Assembly: GCA_007922225.1 (NCBI GenBank) | Contig: ML679995.1 | Span: 1,885,653-1,949,652, forward strand | Length of the DNA stretch: 64,000 nt | Direction of reading: 5' to 3' | Origin: Emydura subglobosa | Lineage: Eukaryota; Chordata; Testudines; Chelidae | Shown: in pieces, positions 21,440 through 34,129 of the stretch | How the letters are laid out: each line of letters starts with the position of its first letter | Numbering within the stretch: the stretch's first letter is position 1 | Translations under genes and position numbers: made by a program | The notes under the pieces: model-generated | Databases searched by the model: none | Told to the model about the DNA's origin: nothing | Seen by the model: only the letters and a program-made list of their open reading frames with translations

Positions 21440-24400
21440 TATAAAATCACAGACTCATAGGGTTAGAAGTCTATGGGTCATCTAATCTAACCCCTGCCGA
21501 GATCCAGGATTTGTTGTGTTTAAACCACCCAAGAGAGGTAGCTACCCAGCCTGCTTTTGAAAACCTCCAGTGAAGGAGCTTCCACGATCTCCCAAGGCGT
21601 CTGTTCCATTGTCCTGCTGTTCTTACAGTTAGGAAGTTTTTCCTGAGATTGAACCTCAATCTGCTGTGCTGTAGTTTGAACCCATGGCCTCTTGTCCTGC
21701 CCTCCGTGGCAAAAGTGAACCACTTTTCTCCATCTTTTTTATAGCAGCCTTTCAGTTATCTGAAGACTGGTATCATTTCTCCCCTCAATCTCCGCTTTTC
21801 CAAACTAAACATATCCAGTTCCTTCGGCCTTTGCTCACATGGCTGGCATTCCATCCCTTTGATCATCTTTGTCGCTTGCCTTGGGATCCTTTCCAGTTTG
21901 TCTACATCCGTTCTATACATTGGTGATCAAAATTGTACATAATTCTCCAGCTGAGGCCTAACCAGCGCCGAGTAGAGCAGTACTATCACCTTCCATGACT
22001 TGCCTGCCATGCCTCTGTCAATGCAACCCAGAATCTCATTTGCTTTTTTTTCCCCAACAGCATCGCATTGCTGACTCATGGTGAGACTGTGATCCACCAC
22101 AACTCCCAGGCCCTTCTCAGCAGCGCTGCTGCCAGGCCAGTTATCCCCCACTCTGTATTTATCCATTTGGTTTCTCTTCCCTAAGGGTAACACTTTACAT
22201 TTGTCTTTGTTGAATTTCATTTTGTTGTCTATAACCCAGTTCTCCAATTTATCAAGATCCCTCTGAATTTTTGCTCTATCCTCCAAAGTGTTGGCAAACT
22301 CCCCCCTCCCCCCCCAGCTTTGTGTCATCTGTAAATTTGATCTATATGCTCTGTATTCCTACATCCAGGTCATTAATAAAGCTGTTAAACAACACCAGAC
22401 CGAGAACAGATCCTTGTGGAATGCCACTGGAGACCTCTCTCCAATCTGGCGTCATTCCATTAATAGTTCCTCTTTGTTTGTGGTTGTTTAGCCAATTATA
22501 TATCCACTTAACGGTAGTTTTGTCAAGCCTACATTTCTGCAGCTTACTTATCAGAATGTCCTATGGGACTGTGTCAAAAGCCTCGCTGAAGCCCTGGTTT
22601 TGACATTCCCTAGTGCACTCTGGATTGGTGTATTGCTGTATCATCCCAGTCCCCCACTCCTGGAGCCCATTTTACCCTGCTCTGCTGTGAAAACCCCTAC
22701 GCCTGGGATGTTCACTCCCAACCTTCAGCATGTAAGCTGCCCCCAGCCAAGTGAGTGAGTGCTTCTAGCCAGCCATTCTTTGGATTATACAACATAATGA
22801 CCACAGTCATACCCCCAGTCCCAGATGCAACCCTAGGAACCTCCATCTTACAATGTTCAGTTATGTTCTTTGTAAGCTCATATGAGTTTGTCAATTTAAC
22901 AGTTTAACAAAGAAATTGATGTGCACCAGCCTTGTTATGCCAAGTGGAGTCTCCAACACACTTCAAACCAAACCTACTGCTTTAGGTAAAACAAACACAT
23001 TTACTAACTACAGAAGGATGTTCAGTGATTAGAAGTCAAAGCATAACAAGTCAGATTTGGTCAAGAGAAACAAAGACAAAACGCATTCTAAACTAAGCGT
23101 TAACACTTTCAGCAGCCTTACAAACTTAGGTGACTCTCACCACAGGCTGGCTGGCTTCCCTTCAGCCACGCTCTCCCCTTTGGTCAGCACTTCAGTTGGT
23201 TGGTGGTGTTTTAGATGGAGGTGGAAGAGCGAGAACATGGCAAATGTCTCCTCTTTTTATAATACTCCTTCTTCCCCCTCAGGGAGAGGTGACAAACGAT
23301 GTCCTTAGATGGACTCATCCATGTCCTCAGTCACTGAGCGTTACCTTTTCATGATTCCAAGCTGCCCGAGGGAAAGGAGGTGACTCACTCGAGAGTCCGG
23401 TTGATCCTCTGTTGATGCCCGGGCCAGTCCTCTTTTCCTGGAATGCTGAGCTTGGTTTGACCTAGACACACCTTGATGAGTTGCAAACTGCCCCTCTGCT
23501 CCTGGAGAGTTTTGCCTGTATCTGGTTCAAGCCATGAAGACACATCTTTGGGAATATTACATAGCGAAGCCTCATAACCATACACGACATTACAACAAAC
23601 ACGTTACTATAACAGTAATGATCAGTACCTCGTGAGCATTCCAAAGACATCTAACATGACATATTTTGAATTAGACAATATGCCATTACACTATAAAGGT
23701 GACCGTGAGGGTGCAGGGTGTCACACCACATTGTGTCCACTGCATTCCTCCATCCAGTAACCTTATTAGAGAAGGAAATCAAGCTGGTTTGGCAGGATTT
23801 GTTCTTGGTAAATCCATGCTGACTGCTAAGGATCACCCCTTCATCTTCCAGGTATTCGCAAACTGAATGTTTTATACATTGCTCCAGTAGCTTGCCAGAT
23901 ACCGAAGTCAGAGTGACTGGTCTATGGTTTCCTGCCTCCCTCTCTTTCCCCTTTTTAAAGTTGGGCACTACATTAGTCCTTCTCCTGTCTTCTGGGACCT
24001 CTCCTGTCATCCAGGAGTTTGTAAATATTATTGCCAGTGGCGCTGAGATTTCTTTAGCTAATCCCTTCAGCACCCTGGGGTGAATAGTATCTGTCCCCAG
24101 TGACTTGAATTTATTCAGACTGGTCAGAAGATCTGACATGTTCTTTACTTATCCTGATCTGCCTCCCTTCCCCTTCGTTGTCTATGGTAACATCTCTAGT
24201 TGTTCAGTCACATGTTATTTTTTCTCAGATGACTGAAGCAAAGCAGGCACTGAGCAGCTCTGCCTTCCCATCATCTTCCGCTACCAGCTCCCCTTCGCCA
24301 CTGAGCAGCGGACGCACACCATCCTCAGTCTTCCTTTTTTGTCTGACACATTTGAAGAACCCGTCTGGTTGTCTCTAACATTTCTTGCCAGCTGTAACGC

Positions 24401-25105
24401 ATTCCTTGCCTTGGCTTTCCTGATGTTTTGTCCCTACACGCTCACGCTATTCCACGTATACTTCCCGGGTGACCTGCCCCTCCTTCCATTCCCTGTATTC
24501 GGTTTTAGATAGCGAAATAGCTCATTGTGCAGCCACATTGGCCTCCTGTGGCTCTTACCATCTTTTCTCTGCATCGGAATAGCTGGATGTTGAGCTTCTA
24601 GTCTTACATCTTTCAGGAGCTGCCAACCCCTTTCAACTCCTTTCCTTTCTAATTGGTCTTTCCATGGGACCTTAACTACTATTTCTCTGAGTCGGTTGAA
24701 TTTGCAGGACATATTATGTCTTGCTGTAATAGTCTTCCAGCAGATACCAGGGAAGTTAAAATCCCCCATTCATACTAGCTCATGTGTGCTAGATAATCTT
24801 GTTACCTGCTTGCAGAATGACGCATCCATTTCCTCTTCCTGATTTGGTGGCCTTTAATAGACTCTCACCACAACATCGCTGCTGTTCTTTTCCCTTGTTG
24901 CTCTCACCGAGAGACTCTCCGTAGGTCTGTCGCTCACTTCCCCTTGGACCTCGGAGCAAGTGTATACATTCTTCACCTACAGCACTACACCTCCTCCTTT
25001 TTTCCCCATACTTATCCTTTCGGAACAAGCTCTATCCCTCAGTGCTGATACTTCAATCACGGGAGCTGTTCCACCAGGTCTCGGTGATGCCAATTAAGTC
25101 AGAAT
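21440..25105 (-). mobile_element. Long CR1 LINE, split by an insertion
   Basis: On the minus strand the element runs from an endonuclease remnant at about 25.1 kb to the 3' tail at about 21.44 kb. Landmarks in order are the endonuclease end (MGDFNFPGICW near 24769), the reverse transcriptase start (LNKFKSLGTDTIHPRVLK near 24110), GNHRPVTLTSVSGKLLEQCI and QHGFTKNKSCQTSL. After the interruption come LEDRAKIQRDLDKLENWVID, FNKDKCKVLPLG and SALVRPQLENYVQF, then the C-terminal segment and CR1 tail. Stops and frameshifts are frequent. It is the longest CR1 here but still lacks ORF1 and most of the endonuclease. Confidence 0.9.
22610..23720 (-). mobile_element. 1.1-kb insertion inside the CR1
   Basis: CR1 coding similarity stops at about 22600 and resumes at about 23725, so the intervening sequence was inserted later. 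Read on the minus strand it begins TGACACCCTGCACCCTCACG and ends near AGGGAATGTCA, so it has TG...CA-type ends as LTRs do. It has AT-rich stretches but no coding region. I take it as a solo LTR or another nonautonomous element common in turtles; the family is not identified and the exact boundaries are uncertain. Confidence 0.55.
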
Positions 25106-25129
25106 TTTCTTCCTGTGCCCTGACTTGCA

Positions 25130-25310
25130 CCAAAACTGCTGTGTAGACGTCTGGGCTCAGGCTGGGCTTTGAGACCCCGTGAGGTGGGAGAGTCCCAGAG
25201 CCTGGGTCCCAACCCAAACATCACCATGTAACTGTGTAGCCTGCAGCCCAACCCCTGCAAGCCCTGGTCTGGGCCAGCCACTGGTCTGTTATCACAGCAT
25301 AGACGTACCC
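25130..25310. mobile_element. TCTACAC-ended element, diverged copy
   Basis: The segment contains TGTGTAGACGTCTGGGCTCA, then a CTCAGGCTGGGCTTTGAGAC block and a right end ATCACAGCATAGACGTACCC. The same internal order (GGGCTCGGGC, then GAGACCC) is seen in the copies at 28804 and 43698. One terminus is decayed. Confidence 0.55.
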
Positions 25311-25335
25311 TCCGTGTCGCTGTAACAGCATATTG

Positions 25336-25575
25336 AGAGGCAGCGTGGTCCAATGGATAGGGCTCCCAACTGGGACTGGGGAGACATGGCTTCTGCTCCT
25401 GGCTCTTCCACTGACCTGCAGTGTGACCTTGGGCAAGCCGCTTCTCCTCCCACCCTCTGTGTCTCTTCTGTTTGCACTGTAAGCTCTTTGGACAGTTCCT
25501 TATTATTTCTTGGTACAGTGCCTGCCACAATAGCGCCCGGTCTTGGCTGGAGCCCCTAGGTGTGATGGCAGTAAC
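25336..25575 (+). mobile_element. MIR-like SINE
   Basis: A tRNA-like head (GGCAGCGTGGTCCAATGGAT) is followed by the MIR core (TGCAGTGTGACCTTGGGCAA) and a tail with TGTAAGCTCTTTGGACAGTT and TACAGTGCCTGCCACAATAG. This is the most complete MIR or CORE-SINE copy in the window. The polymerase III B box is degraded. Confidence 0.8.
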
Positions 25576-25579
25576 AGTA

Positions 25580-27340
25580 ATTTGGGGAAGAGTGAGACCC
25601 ACAGTGCTGGAATAAACATCTAGGGAGAGGTGGCCAATACAGATTCCCTTCCGGCTGAGGATGTGGACAGAGCTTCTGTGCTGGAGTTCTGAAGTGCGGT
25701 GCGAATTACGTGCCAACTCATAGCCCAGTTCTGGAGCGTACATCCCTGTCAGTAAATCAGACACAGAACACCATGTTAGCCTGTGTCGTCTTGAAAACCT
25801 GCCTGATGTCCTTCTCAGAGAAAACAAAACTGGAGCAGCTCCTGTGTCTGCTGCAGCTTCTGTAACAACAAGGCAGAGCGAGGCTGGGGAATTCTGCAGA
25901 GACAAGGCAGGAAACTTTCTATCCCTTTGCTTGGTGCTTCCACCTGCACATTGGTTATGTTGACTCCTGCATTCCACGCTGAACTTGGGGGAATCGCGGA
26001 AAATCACTCGGAGTTGAAGGGTGCCCCATTGACAGGGCTGAGACTGCAGCCTCTGTCTATAGGGTGGATAATGCATGAACAGCAACACTGCAAGTTCTTC
26101 CATGGCCCCATCCTCCACCAATGTTCCTCAATCCAGACCTGGAGAGAGTGTCTCTAGGGCCTTCAGTACACGAGGATGTTTCTCATTATCAGTCAAGCAC
26201 TGGTGCAGCTCCACTGCTGCTCCCAGCGGTGGAAACGTTAGTGTAAACAGGGTGGTGGCATGGTGATGCACTCTGTCTACACTAGTGTTTCCACCATTGG
26301 TAACACCGGTGTAAGCCAACAGTAGGGAAAAATCCTAGTGTATACACCTGCTGGGAGGGAGATAGTAATTCAGTCGCCATGACCTGTTCACACCTGGCCC
26401 CCTAGATTCAGACCGATAGCAGTTGTGGTGGTTACTGTAACGTGGTCCTGTCCTGTAGGAACTGGACTGAGACTCACAACTCATTTCATAGGGGCTCCCA
26501 GGAGCTGGGCAGCAATTGTTGATCCCCCTTCTGGAGAACTGAAACATTCATAGGCATTTCTTCCAGTCTAGTCTGCCTCTCTTGGCCCAGTGCTGTCACC
26601 TCTGGGGACTAACGGTGTCACCCCCAGAAGATGCTTCATCTCTACTGTCCATGCTGAAGCCTTCATAGAAAGCCCATGAAGATGGTGAGAGAAGATCAGA
26701 TTAACTCTGTGTAATCGGGCTCTGTGCCACTTCTTGGGGGTACCGGATGTGTCTGGGGTGAAACACTATCACCTGCTCACAGTGTGAAAAAGCCTTCCCT
26801 GTGCCCCCGGGAGGAAACCCTCCCCAGCTCCTGGCTGCTGGCAACACGAGCACTCTGCTCCGGGCTCCGTGAGCCCCACTCTTTCCCAATGCAGGCTGGC
26901 TGTTCACACACACCACTTTGTTACGCTCAAGTACTCAATCCCTTATCTTCTGGACACCCTTAGTGTACACCAACCCACTGCCTCTGGGGAAGGAGTGCAC
27001 TCCAGGTCGCTGGTTTCACCTCAGTTCAACCTTCTCCTCAGGACAAGGCCCATAGATGTGTCTATAGTTAGGGTAAAACCAAATGGATGGTTATTTAACA
27101 GAGCTTGAGATAGATTCAAATAAAAGCAAGTATAAGGTTTTGGAACTGTTTGGTGGTCAATAACCAAGCCGCTCTCTTCCCAGGCACCCTGCCACACTGG
27201 GCAGAGATAGGATTAGGTGGAGGACCTGACTCCTCCAGGGTCTGCTCCAACACAAACAAAGGCAAAGACAGACTGACACCAGGCTTGTAGGTGGTCCAGG
27301 GGGAACAGTGGAGATGTGGTGGCTAAAGACCTGACCACCT
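25580..27340. other. Gene-free, repeat-bearing sequence
   Basis: The 340-codon minus-strand open frame ending near 25099 runs through a SINE and a MITE and is not a gene. Parts near 26170-26320 show a TCTGTCTACACTAGTG motif like other inverted-repeat elements. The stretch from about 26.7 to 27.15 kb resembles a dispersed LTR-like sequence, but I cannot bound or name it. Confidence 0.45.
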
Positions 27341-27351
27341 AACCACTAGAT

Positions 27352-27533
27352 CAGTGGTTCTTAACCTTTCCAAACTACTGTACCCCTGAAGCCTGAGTCC
27401 CACCCCCACGGGGCTGAGGCATGTAACTTAGTTTCATGGCGCCCCTGTGGCTCCAGGCAATTACCTTTCTTGCCACCCCCAATACCAGCTCTGCACTTGC
27501 GACCCCTCTAAAACTCCAGGTTAAGAAGCACTG
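27352..27533. mobile_element. hAT MITE with perfect target duplication
   Basis: A 182-base element has 15-base terminal inverted repeats (14 of 15 matching), CAGTGGTTCTTAACC at 27352 and GGTTAAGAAGCACTG ending at 27533. Identical 8-base duplications, CACTAGAT, lie at 27344-27351 and 27534-27541. No transposase is encoded. Its ends resemble those of the element at 20359, which suggests mobilisation by related hAT transposases. Confidence 0.95.
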
Positions 27534-27544
27534 CACTAGATGAT

Positions 27545-28625
27545 GCTTCCTGTGAACACTGGCCATCATCACACCTCTCCCCCCCTCGGCAGAATCTCTC
27601 CTCTGTAAATGGATAAAAATCTTGTGCCCTCTTTTCTTCTTTTACTAGTGTCACTCACCCCAGGGGGCCTCTATTCCCAGACTTTTCTGGAGGTTCTTTT
27701 GTCTTTGTAAATCTTCAGGCATGCACCTGGTCCAGACAGCAAACATAGGGTGGCTCCAGGGATGTCCATTGTTCTCAGTGCGGACTGTTAGCCCTGGGGC
27801 CCAGCTCACCGCGGGTGACAAGTTTCACTTTAACCGGTTTGAAATGTAATATCCTACATTTGATGTCTCTCTTAAACGATTTCCCATACAAACATCTCTC
27901 AGGAACAACCAACTAGACTTGAGCTTTCGGCAGAGACCCTACACAACCCCCAGACAGAGCTGTAATATACCTGCCTGGGCATGTCTGTTCATAGCCTGCC
28001 ACAGCAAAGGTAAATTGACAGCACTCCTCCCCCTGCTGTGCCTAGTTACAGGAGATGTTCCTCTTAGGGCACTGAGAGCCGGGGGCCATTTAATGCTTTC
28101 ATTTTGCTGGGGGAATAGATTTCAGATTTGGAAGGGTTCATCTTTTCAGACAAACAACATAAATACCCAACCAACCCTACCTGTCTCCTCTGAGACACTC
28201 ACTCCATGCCTGGCTGTCTAATATGAATTTATTTATCACAGAAATGCTAGCTACTGTAATTGTGTGTCTCTATAATATTCTGCTGGTAGATGAAATCGAT
28301 CAAAGCCATAATGCTTCCAGAGGTGAGGATACTGCTAAGATGGATGTCTTGCATTGCAGGCTGGGTATAAGGAGGGGGGCTTACTTGGGGGTGTCTGCTC
28401 TTGTTGTTTTGGGGGGAAGCTTCTCATTCTTACAGCTTTATGTTCACTAGGGCTTCCACTGTTGTTACTACTGGGGAAGCTGCACCGGTGTCAGCAATGG
28501 AGGCCATAGAGCTGGTCTGGGGGAGAAGTCCATTTCTAGCCTCAAATATGCTCTGAGAAGGGCTGTTGGCTCGCACTGCACCCGGTATGTGTGTGTGTTA
28601 AAGGTACCCAAAAGAAACCCTTTGC
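27545..28625. other. Gene-free sequence
   Basis: No exon is supported. The sequence is AT-richer than its surroundings and may be an old dispersed repeat. Confidence 0.4.
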
Positions 28626-28629
28626 TGGC

Positions 28630-28649
28630 TTTTTTTTTTTTTTTTTTTT
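28630..28649. repeat. Poly-T tract (20 T)
   Basis: An uninterrupted run of 20 T is followed by AAAA. It could be the poly-A tail of a minus-strand retroposon, but no element body was recognised beside it. Confidence 0.9.
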
Positions 28650-28803
28650 AAAACAAGGATTTATACAAGTTTAAGCAAATCACTTGAAACAGGCCAGTGG
28701 TAATTGGATATGTCTCAGACGCACGTTAAGAGGGAAATGAAAAGATCGTGGCTCAAGTGACAAATGAACATACTCCAACATGGCACATGCTGGGAAATCC
28801 AGC

Positions 28804-29092
28804 TGGGATATGTCTACACTGCAATTAAAGACCCACGCTGCGGCGGGCCCACGTCAGCTGACTTGGGTGTGTGGGGCTTCTGCTGCGGAGCTATACAACT
28901 GTCGTGTGGATCTTTGGGCTTGGGCTGGAGTCTGGCCTTTGAGACCCTGCAATTGGGAGAGGATCTCAGTGCCCAGAAGCCTGCCCAGGCCCAAACCTCT
29001 ACACTGCTATTTTTAGCCCCGCAACCTGAGTCAGCTGACTTAGGCTCTGGGCTCAGTGCCACAGGCTTTTTAATTGCAGTACAGACATACCC
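28804..29092. mobile_element. TCTACACTGC-ended MITE
   Basis: ATGTCTACACTGCAATTA at 28810-28827 is matched, with two mismatches, by TAATTGCAGTACAGACAT at 29071-29088. Inside are inverted subrepeats including CAGCTGACTTGGGTGTG on the left and TCAGCTGACTTAGGCTC on the right, so the element is largely palindromic and could fold into a long hairpin. No coding capacity. Related copies lie at 25130, 43554, 43698 and 46736. The superfamily is not certain because the target duplication is unclear. Confidence 0.8.
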
Positions 29093-29094
29093 AG

Positions 29095-29714
29095 AGGATC
29101 TGTCATGAAAAGGGGGGCCACGGGAATATAGACGCATAGGCAGCCAACAGATCTGATGCTGGAGAGAGATGCCAGGGTACTTGGAGACCAGCAGTGGGCA
29201 GCAGCTGTTGGCGATGCACACCTTTCTGCTATATAAACTTTACTTAAGTGACACTGATCTTGACTTCAGCGGCCCATCCTAACAGGCCAAGCTTAATGGA
29301 TTCTTAGCCTAGTGATGGGCAGGGTGTTATGGCAAAAAGGGGAGAGAAGAAATGAAGCTAATACTTCTAGTAAAATAGATACCTGAGCTGGCAGGTAGCT
29401 GCAGCAGTTCCCCTGTCCAAGGTCTCTAGTGGGGGGAGTATTTGCTACCATGTTGAAACCCGGGGGTTTAAAGAAGACTGGCCTGTACGTGAGAGTGACC
29501 GATTTGGTCAGGTGAATGTGAGACCTGACCGCTGGTTCTGGTTGGATGCCTGGCCTCCTGTCAGAGGGGCAGGAGTTTGAGGCGATACATAGCGCTTGTG
29601 TGAGAGGCCAGGCACCAAAGGGCTTTCCAACGTGTTTGGGAGATGTTCAGCACAGACCCAGGGCTGTCCGGGCTCGCAATGGGGCGATCTGACCTAATGG
29701 TCAGAGCCGGGGTC
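29095..29714. other. Gene-free sequence
   Basis: No exon or nameable repeat is visible. Confidence 0.45.
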
Positions 29715-29850
29715 GCAGTTGGAAGTTACACCCAAGGTCAAAACCAGAGTCCAAAGCCAAACCCAGGGTCAAGCCGGAGTTAGCAGAGTCAGAGCTAGCC
29801 AAGGGCCAAGCCAGAGTCAGTCACTGGAGTTAGGGCAAGGTGTGGGGAGG
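29715..29850. repeat. Degenerate tandem repeat
   Basis: Variants of CAAGGTCAAAACCAGAGTC, CCAAACCCAGGGTCAAGCC and CAAGCCAGAGTCAGTC repeat with a period of roughly 18-24 bases. Arrays of this kind occur in some reptile LTR elements, but no LTR boundary was found. Confidence 0.6.
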
Positions 29851-29854
29851 AGGC

Positions 29855-32600
29855 AGGAACTTGGTCTCAGGAAGTCTGGTCAGGCACACTGGGCCTATTT
29901 GTTCAGACCAGGGGTATCATGACAGGGCGAGGAGGAAGCTTTATATCTGATGGTGTCCAATCAGCAGTCTGCTGTTAGTCACCTGACCTTGTTGAGTTCG
30001 CCGTTGTAGCTCCTAGTGGTGGGACATTAGCTGCCGTTCCCTCATCTGAGGCGGCAGTGTGGCAGCGCTGCGGTTAAGGCTCTGTGGGGCCTGAGAGGGA
30101 CTGAAGATACTTTCTTTGGTGGCAGTTTTGCTTTGGCGCGGGAGTCCTAGCGATGGAGCTGCATCTCAGAACTGCAGGCTTTGCTGCTGGTTTTGCGATA
30201 AAAATCCTTGTTCCTTGTGTAAATCCTTGTGAATGAAATAAATGGGGAATGCACTACCCGGGGGAGGCGTGTGCGCACTCACACTCAGTGAGGAGCAAAC
30301 CCACTGAGGCATCTCAGATCCCCCAACAGGCACTCAGAGCAGGGGCAATATATTACTAAACTCGCACGGTGCTTGCTGAGTAATGTCACATCTGGCACGG
30401 CAAGACCATTGGTGTAAGAAGCTGCATGGAACAGAACAGAGGGAGCTAAAGGGCCAAATTCAGCCCAGGAGAAGCAGGTGCAGATCCCTTGGATGTCAAT
30501 GAGAGTTGGTCCTGCTTACTCCAGCTGCAGAGAATCTACCCCTGCCTGCAAGGGAAGTGGACTTTGGAGCTGGGTCATGTCTAGGCAGTTAGTTAGTGAG
30601 GGAAATGTTGGTCTTCTCTTCTTTCCCTTACCTGCCAGGTGCGCCCAGCTTGCAGCATGGTTGGAGCAGGGCATGGGGCCCGTTTCTGCAAAATAAGAAA
30701 ATGGCCTGTCTTCCTTGTTGTGGCATGCCTGCAAACATCTGTGTGTATTGCCGGCTCTGGCCTGCGGGACATCAGGCAGGTTCTACCAAATATGTTGGTT
30801 GGAAAAATTGGAACCTCCTTTGCCCATGTTGTGTTGGAGAGGCAGTAACCTCTGAGGTTAGAGACTGGGATGGTGAATCACCCAAATGCCAGCTCTGCAG
30901 GGGGTGGGGAGACTTTCTGGAGCAGGTCAGCAATGTGACTCAGCTGGCAGGAAGCAGATCATCTGTTGGGTTGACAGTGCTGGAGCCTGGAATTCAGCAT
31001 ACACCAAACAGGAATGGATCCTTCTGCATCGCCCAGCCCCGAGCCCCTGGTTTCTTTGGCATTCTGCTGCAGCAAACTCTGTGTAGTGGAATTTCAAAAA
31101 GAAGCATTTACTGAATTAAGTAGGAGCATGAGCCACACGCTCTGCACAGAGTCTCTGTGGTTTATTTCTTGTTACATTCATTGTATTTTACACCAGCCCT
31201 GTGCTTTTAGTTCTCAATGTGCTGCAGTTTTCTGCTGACTTCTATCTGCAGACTCAGGCAGCCATCACCCTCGCTGCTGTGATTACACACAACCCACCTG
31301 TGAACGTTTTCTTTGCTATCATAAGGGTTGCAAATGTAATCTAAAAAAATAAAAATAAAACACCTGAGATCTTGGAGCATGATTCTGGGGAGGGTGATGG
31401 ACACTGAGGCTGCAGAATCACAGATGGGGCGCTTGAGGAAGAGAGGAGCCCATTGAATCCTTGGCCTCTGCCCTGTGACTACCATCAAGGGGGTCAGTTA
31501 CGCCACCTTGCTGGAGTGTTATTGTTGGTTGAGCACTTTGCACTAGGAACTGGAGTGAGAACCAGGGGCCACTGCCAGACACTAATCACTAGCAACCTGT
31601 AGCCATGCTTGAACCAGTGATCTTGGGGTGGGAGACTCTGTGTCCCATTACTTGATCTCTGTGGTGATGGACTATTCAAGTAACCAGGCTTCTCCAGGTC
31701 CCATCTCCCCTCTCTGTCGTCTAGACAGTCCTGATCATTAGTAACTGGGGAATAGGAGAGTCTGGCAGATGACACGGACATCCAGGTATTAGCTGCTGTT
31801 TCACCCTGTCCTCGCTTTCATGTGAGATTACCAGTGTAAGGAGCAGCTCATCCTCCTGTTCCCCTCCATCCTAGAGTTTGGGGACAGGCCTGGGTGGCTG
31901 GGGAAGATTGGGTCCCTGCTGCAGCATGTGAAAGGGTTAGACTGGAGCCTGTCTTCCCCCCTGTGCTGCAGGAACAGGACCTTGAGCTCCCGCCATTCTG
32001 ACCCAGCAGGAGTTAAATTGCCTTAGTGTTTAAAATCCCTCTGCCAATGCCTAGCTCCATCCTGCTGAACCCTGCCCCAGGGATGGGTGCTGAGATCCCC
32101 TCCTCTCCCTGGCATCTGTCCCAGGCAGGACCGCAGGGCCCATGCGCATCTCCTGATCCGTGAAAGGTGGATTCTGCACAGGGCCCCTGCGTGCACAGCC
32201 TTTCCCAGAACAAGTGGCCCTGTTCCTTGCCCCAGAGAGCTTGCCAGGTGACTGTGCACACAGCACCAGGAGAGGGGGGGATACAGGATGGGGAAGGGGT
32301 GACTGCCAGGAGCACACACAGGGAGCGCGGGCACCATGATGTGCTTTGGGGATTTGTATTTAGCTCTTTCCGTGCAGCCAGCTGGCGGGAGCCGGTTTCT
32401 AGGGCAGATCTGAATGCTCTCCCTCGGCCTCAGGCCGCCCAGTTCCTCGGGGCAGGGCCCTGGGAACCGCCCGGCCCGGCCTGGCCCGGCCCAGGGGCTT
32501 GGGCTGCTGTGTCCAAGTGCAACCTCTTCCTCTTCCTCCTCCTCCTCAGGACAGGCCCGGCTAGGGCCCCGAGTCCGGCCTTGCCTTCTGGGCCCTCATG
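29855..32600. other. Gene-free sequence
   Basis: A 172-codon open frame at 30596-31114 has no recognisable domain and low protein-like character. A short segment near 30446-30540 (AAATTCAGCCCAGGAGAAGC) looks like an old dispersed repeat. Otherwise nothing is supported. Confidence 0.45.
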
Positions 32601-32604
32601 CACA

Positions 32605-32660
32605 CTGGGCCTGGCTGTGTGACCTGGGGCAAGTCCCCTCCCTGTGCCTCAGTTTCCCCC
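32605..32660 (+). mobile_element. MIR-like core, cut by the gap
   Basis: GTGTGACCTGGGGCAAGTCC and CTGTGCCTCAGTTTCC are the conserved MIR core. The element runs directly into the assembly gap, so its 3' half is missing. Confidence 0.7.
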
Positions 32661-33060
32661 NNNNNNNNNNNNNNNNNNNNNNNNNNNNNNNNNNNNNNNN
32701 NNNNNNNNNNNNNNNNNNNNNNNNNNNNNNNNNNNNNNNNNNNNNNNNNNNNNNNNNNNNNNNNNNNNNNNNNNNNNNNNNNNNNNNNNNNNNNNNNNNN
32801 NNNNNNNNNNNNNNNNNNNNNNNNNNNNNNNNNNNNNNNNNNNNNNNNNNNNNNNNNNNNNNNNNNNNNNNNNNNNNNNNNNNNNNNNNNNNNNNNNNNN
32901 NNNNNNNNNNNNNNNNNNNNNNNNNNNNNNNNNNNNNNNNNNNNNNNNNNNNNNNNNNNNNNNNNNNNNNNNNNNNNNNNNNNNNNNNNNNNNNNNNNNN
33001 NNNNNNNNNNNNNNNNNNNNNNNNNNNNNNNNNNNNNNNNNNNNNNNNNNNNNNNNNNNN
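32661..33060. other. Assembly gap (400 N)
   Basis: Exactly 400 unknown bases. Open frames across it are artefacts. Confidence 1.
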
Positions 33061-34125
33061 TGCCCTGCCCTGCCTGGGTCGGTGCCCACCGATGGGGCGG
33101 AGGAGCTGTGCTCCCGGCAGGTCCCTGCCTCGGCTCTGTAAATCCAGCACTTCTCCCTCGCCCTCCCTGTGCTGACGAGCCCTTGGCCCCGCCGGATCGG
33201 CCGCACGCAGGGACCGGTGCAGTTCGGGTCCCCGTGCAGCACCCGGTGTGCAGGATGCAGGATGGGGCGAGCAGCCGCACTCAGAACTCCGACCCCGGGA
33301 CCTCCCATCTCTGATGTACGTGCTTGAGCACAGGGCCTGTCAGGATGTGGGTTCGAGCTCATCTGCCTGGGCCCTGGGAGGATTGGGCGCATTCTCCCCT
33401 CCGCCAGCAGACGTGTGGGCTGCAGTGCAAACTCTGCCGTCCCTCTCATTGTCTTGGCTTTGCACATGTGCACTGAACACGGGCTGTACCTGGGGACTGG
33501 GGCAGAGGAATCCTTGCAGGAACAATGTGCTGCGTGTGGAGAGAGGGTTGCTCCAGATCGGCACCTGCCTCCTTTCTTTCTTTGGATCCCTTCGCTGCCT
33601 GGTGTAGCTGGAACAGCATTCTGGGGTTTCCTTGAAATGCTGCCTAGACGAGGGGCAGCCAGACTGTGGCCTGGGGACTGAATGCAGCTTTGAGGCCTGT
33701 GACAGTCTTGTCCTCACTACAGAGATGTGGTGTGCGGAGACGACAAGTCCCGCCACTCGGCCCTCTATCTTCATCTGAGCCCGCTTCATCTAGAAGGTGA
33801 GGGTGACTGCGGTGGGATTCATCTTGTGGGTGTGTGGTGCAGCGTGTGGGCTTCTGGCAGGGTGTCAGCAAGGCCCTCAAATGGGCAGGATATTGCCAGC
33901 GTCAGCCAGTTATACCCCAACTTATTTCTGGGAAGGGTCTTTCATTCAGGCTGTGTCCCAAACCGCTTTAAAGGGTTAATTGAAATAGGTGTGGCCAGAA
34001 TCTGGGAAAGTCAGAGAGGAAGCTGCTAGATGCCTAGGAAAGTGAGGCAGGGAGACAGGAGGTGGGTAAAGTCAGCAGGAGCAAGTCTGTGGAGAGCTTT
34101 TGAAAAGAGGACAGGTAGGTACTGG
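33061..34125. other. Gene-free sequence
   Basis: No exon is supported. A GAGGGGCAGCCAGACTGTGG segment near 33650 resembles the start of a hAT element, but no matching end was found. Confidence 0.45.
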
Positions 34126-34129
34126 ATCT

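Noticed and set aside
25099..26121. Minus-strand open frame of 340 codons
   Set aside because: It passes through a MIR-like SINE and a MITE remnant. Its protein has low-complexity character and no recognised domain.
30596..31114. Plus-strand open frame of 172 codons
   Set aside because: No domain, signal or splice structure, and a repeat-like segment lies just upstream.
32414..33473. Open frames of 165-274 codons across the gap
   Set aside because: They are mostly unknown residues produced by the 400 N.
33640..33900. Possible hAT element starting GAGGGGCAGCC
   Set aside because: No matching end or target duplication was found.
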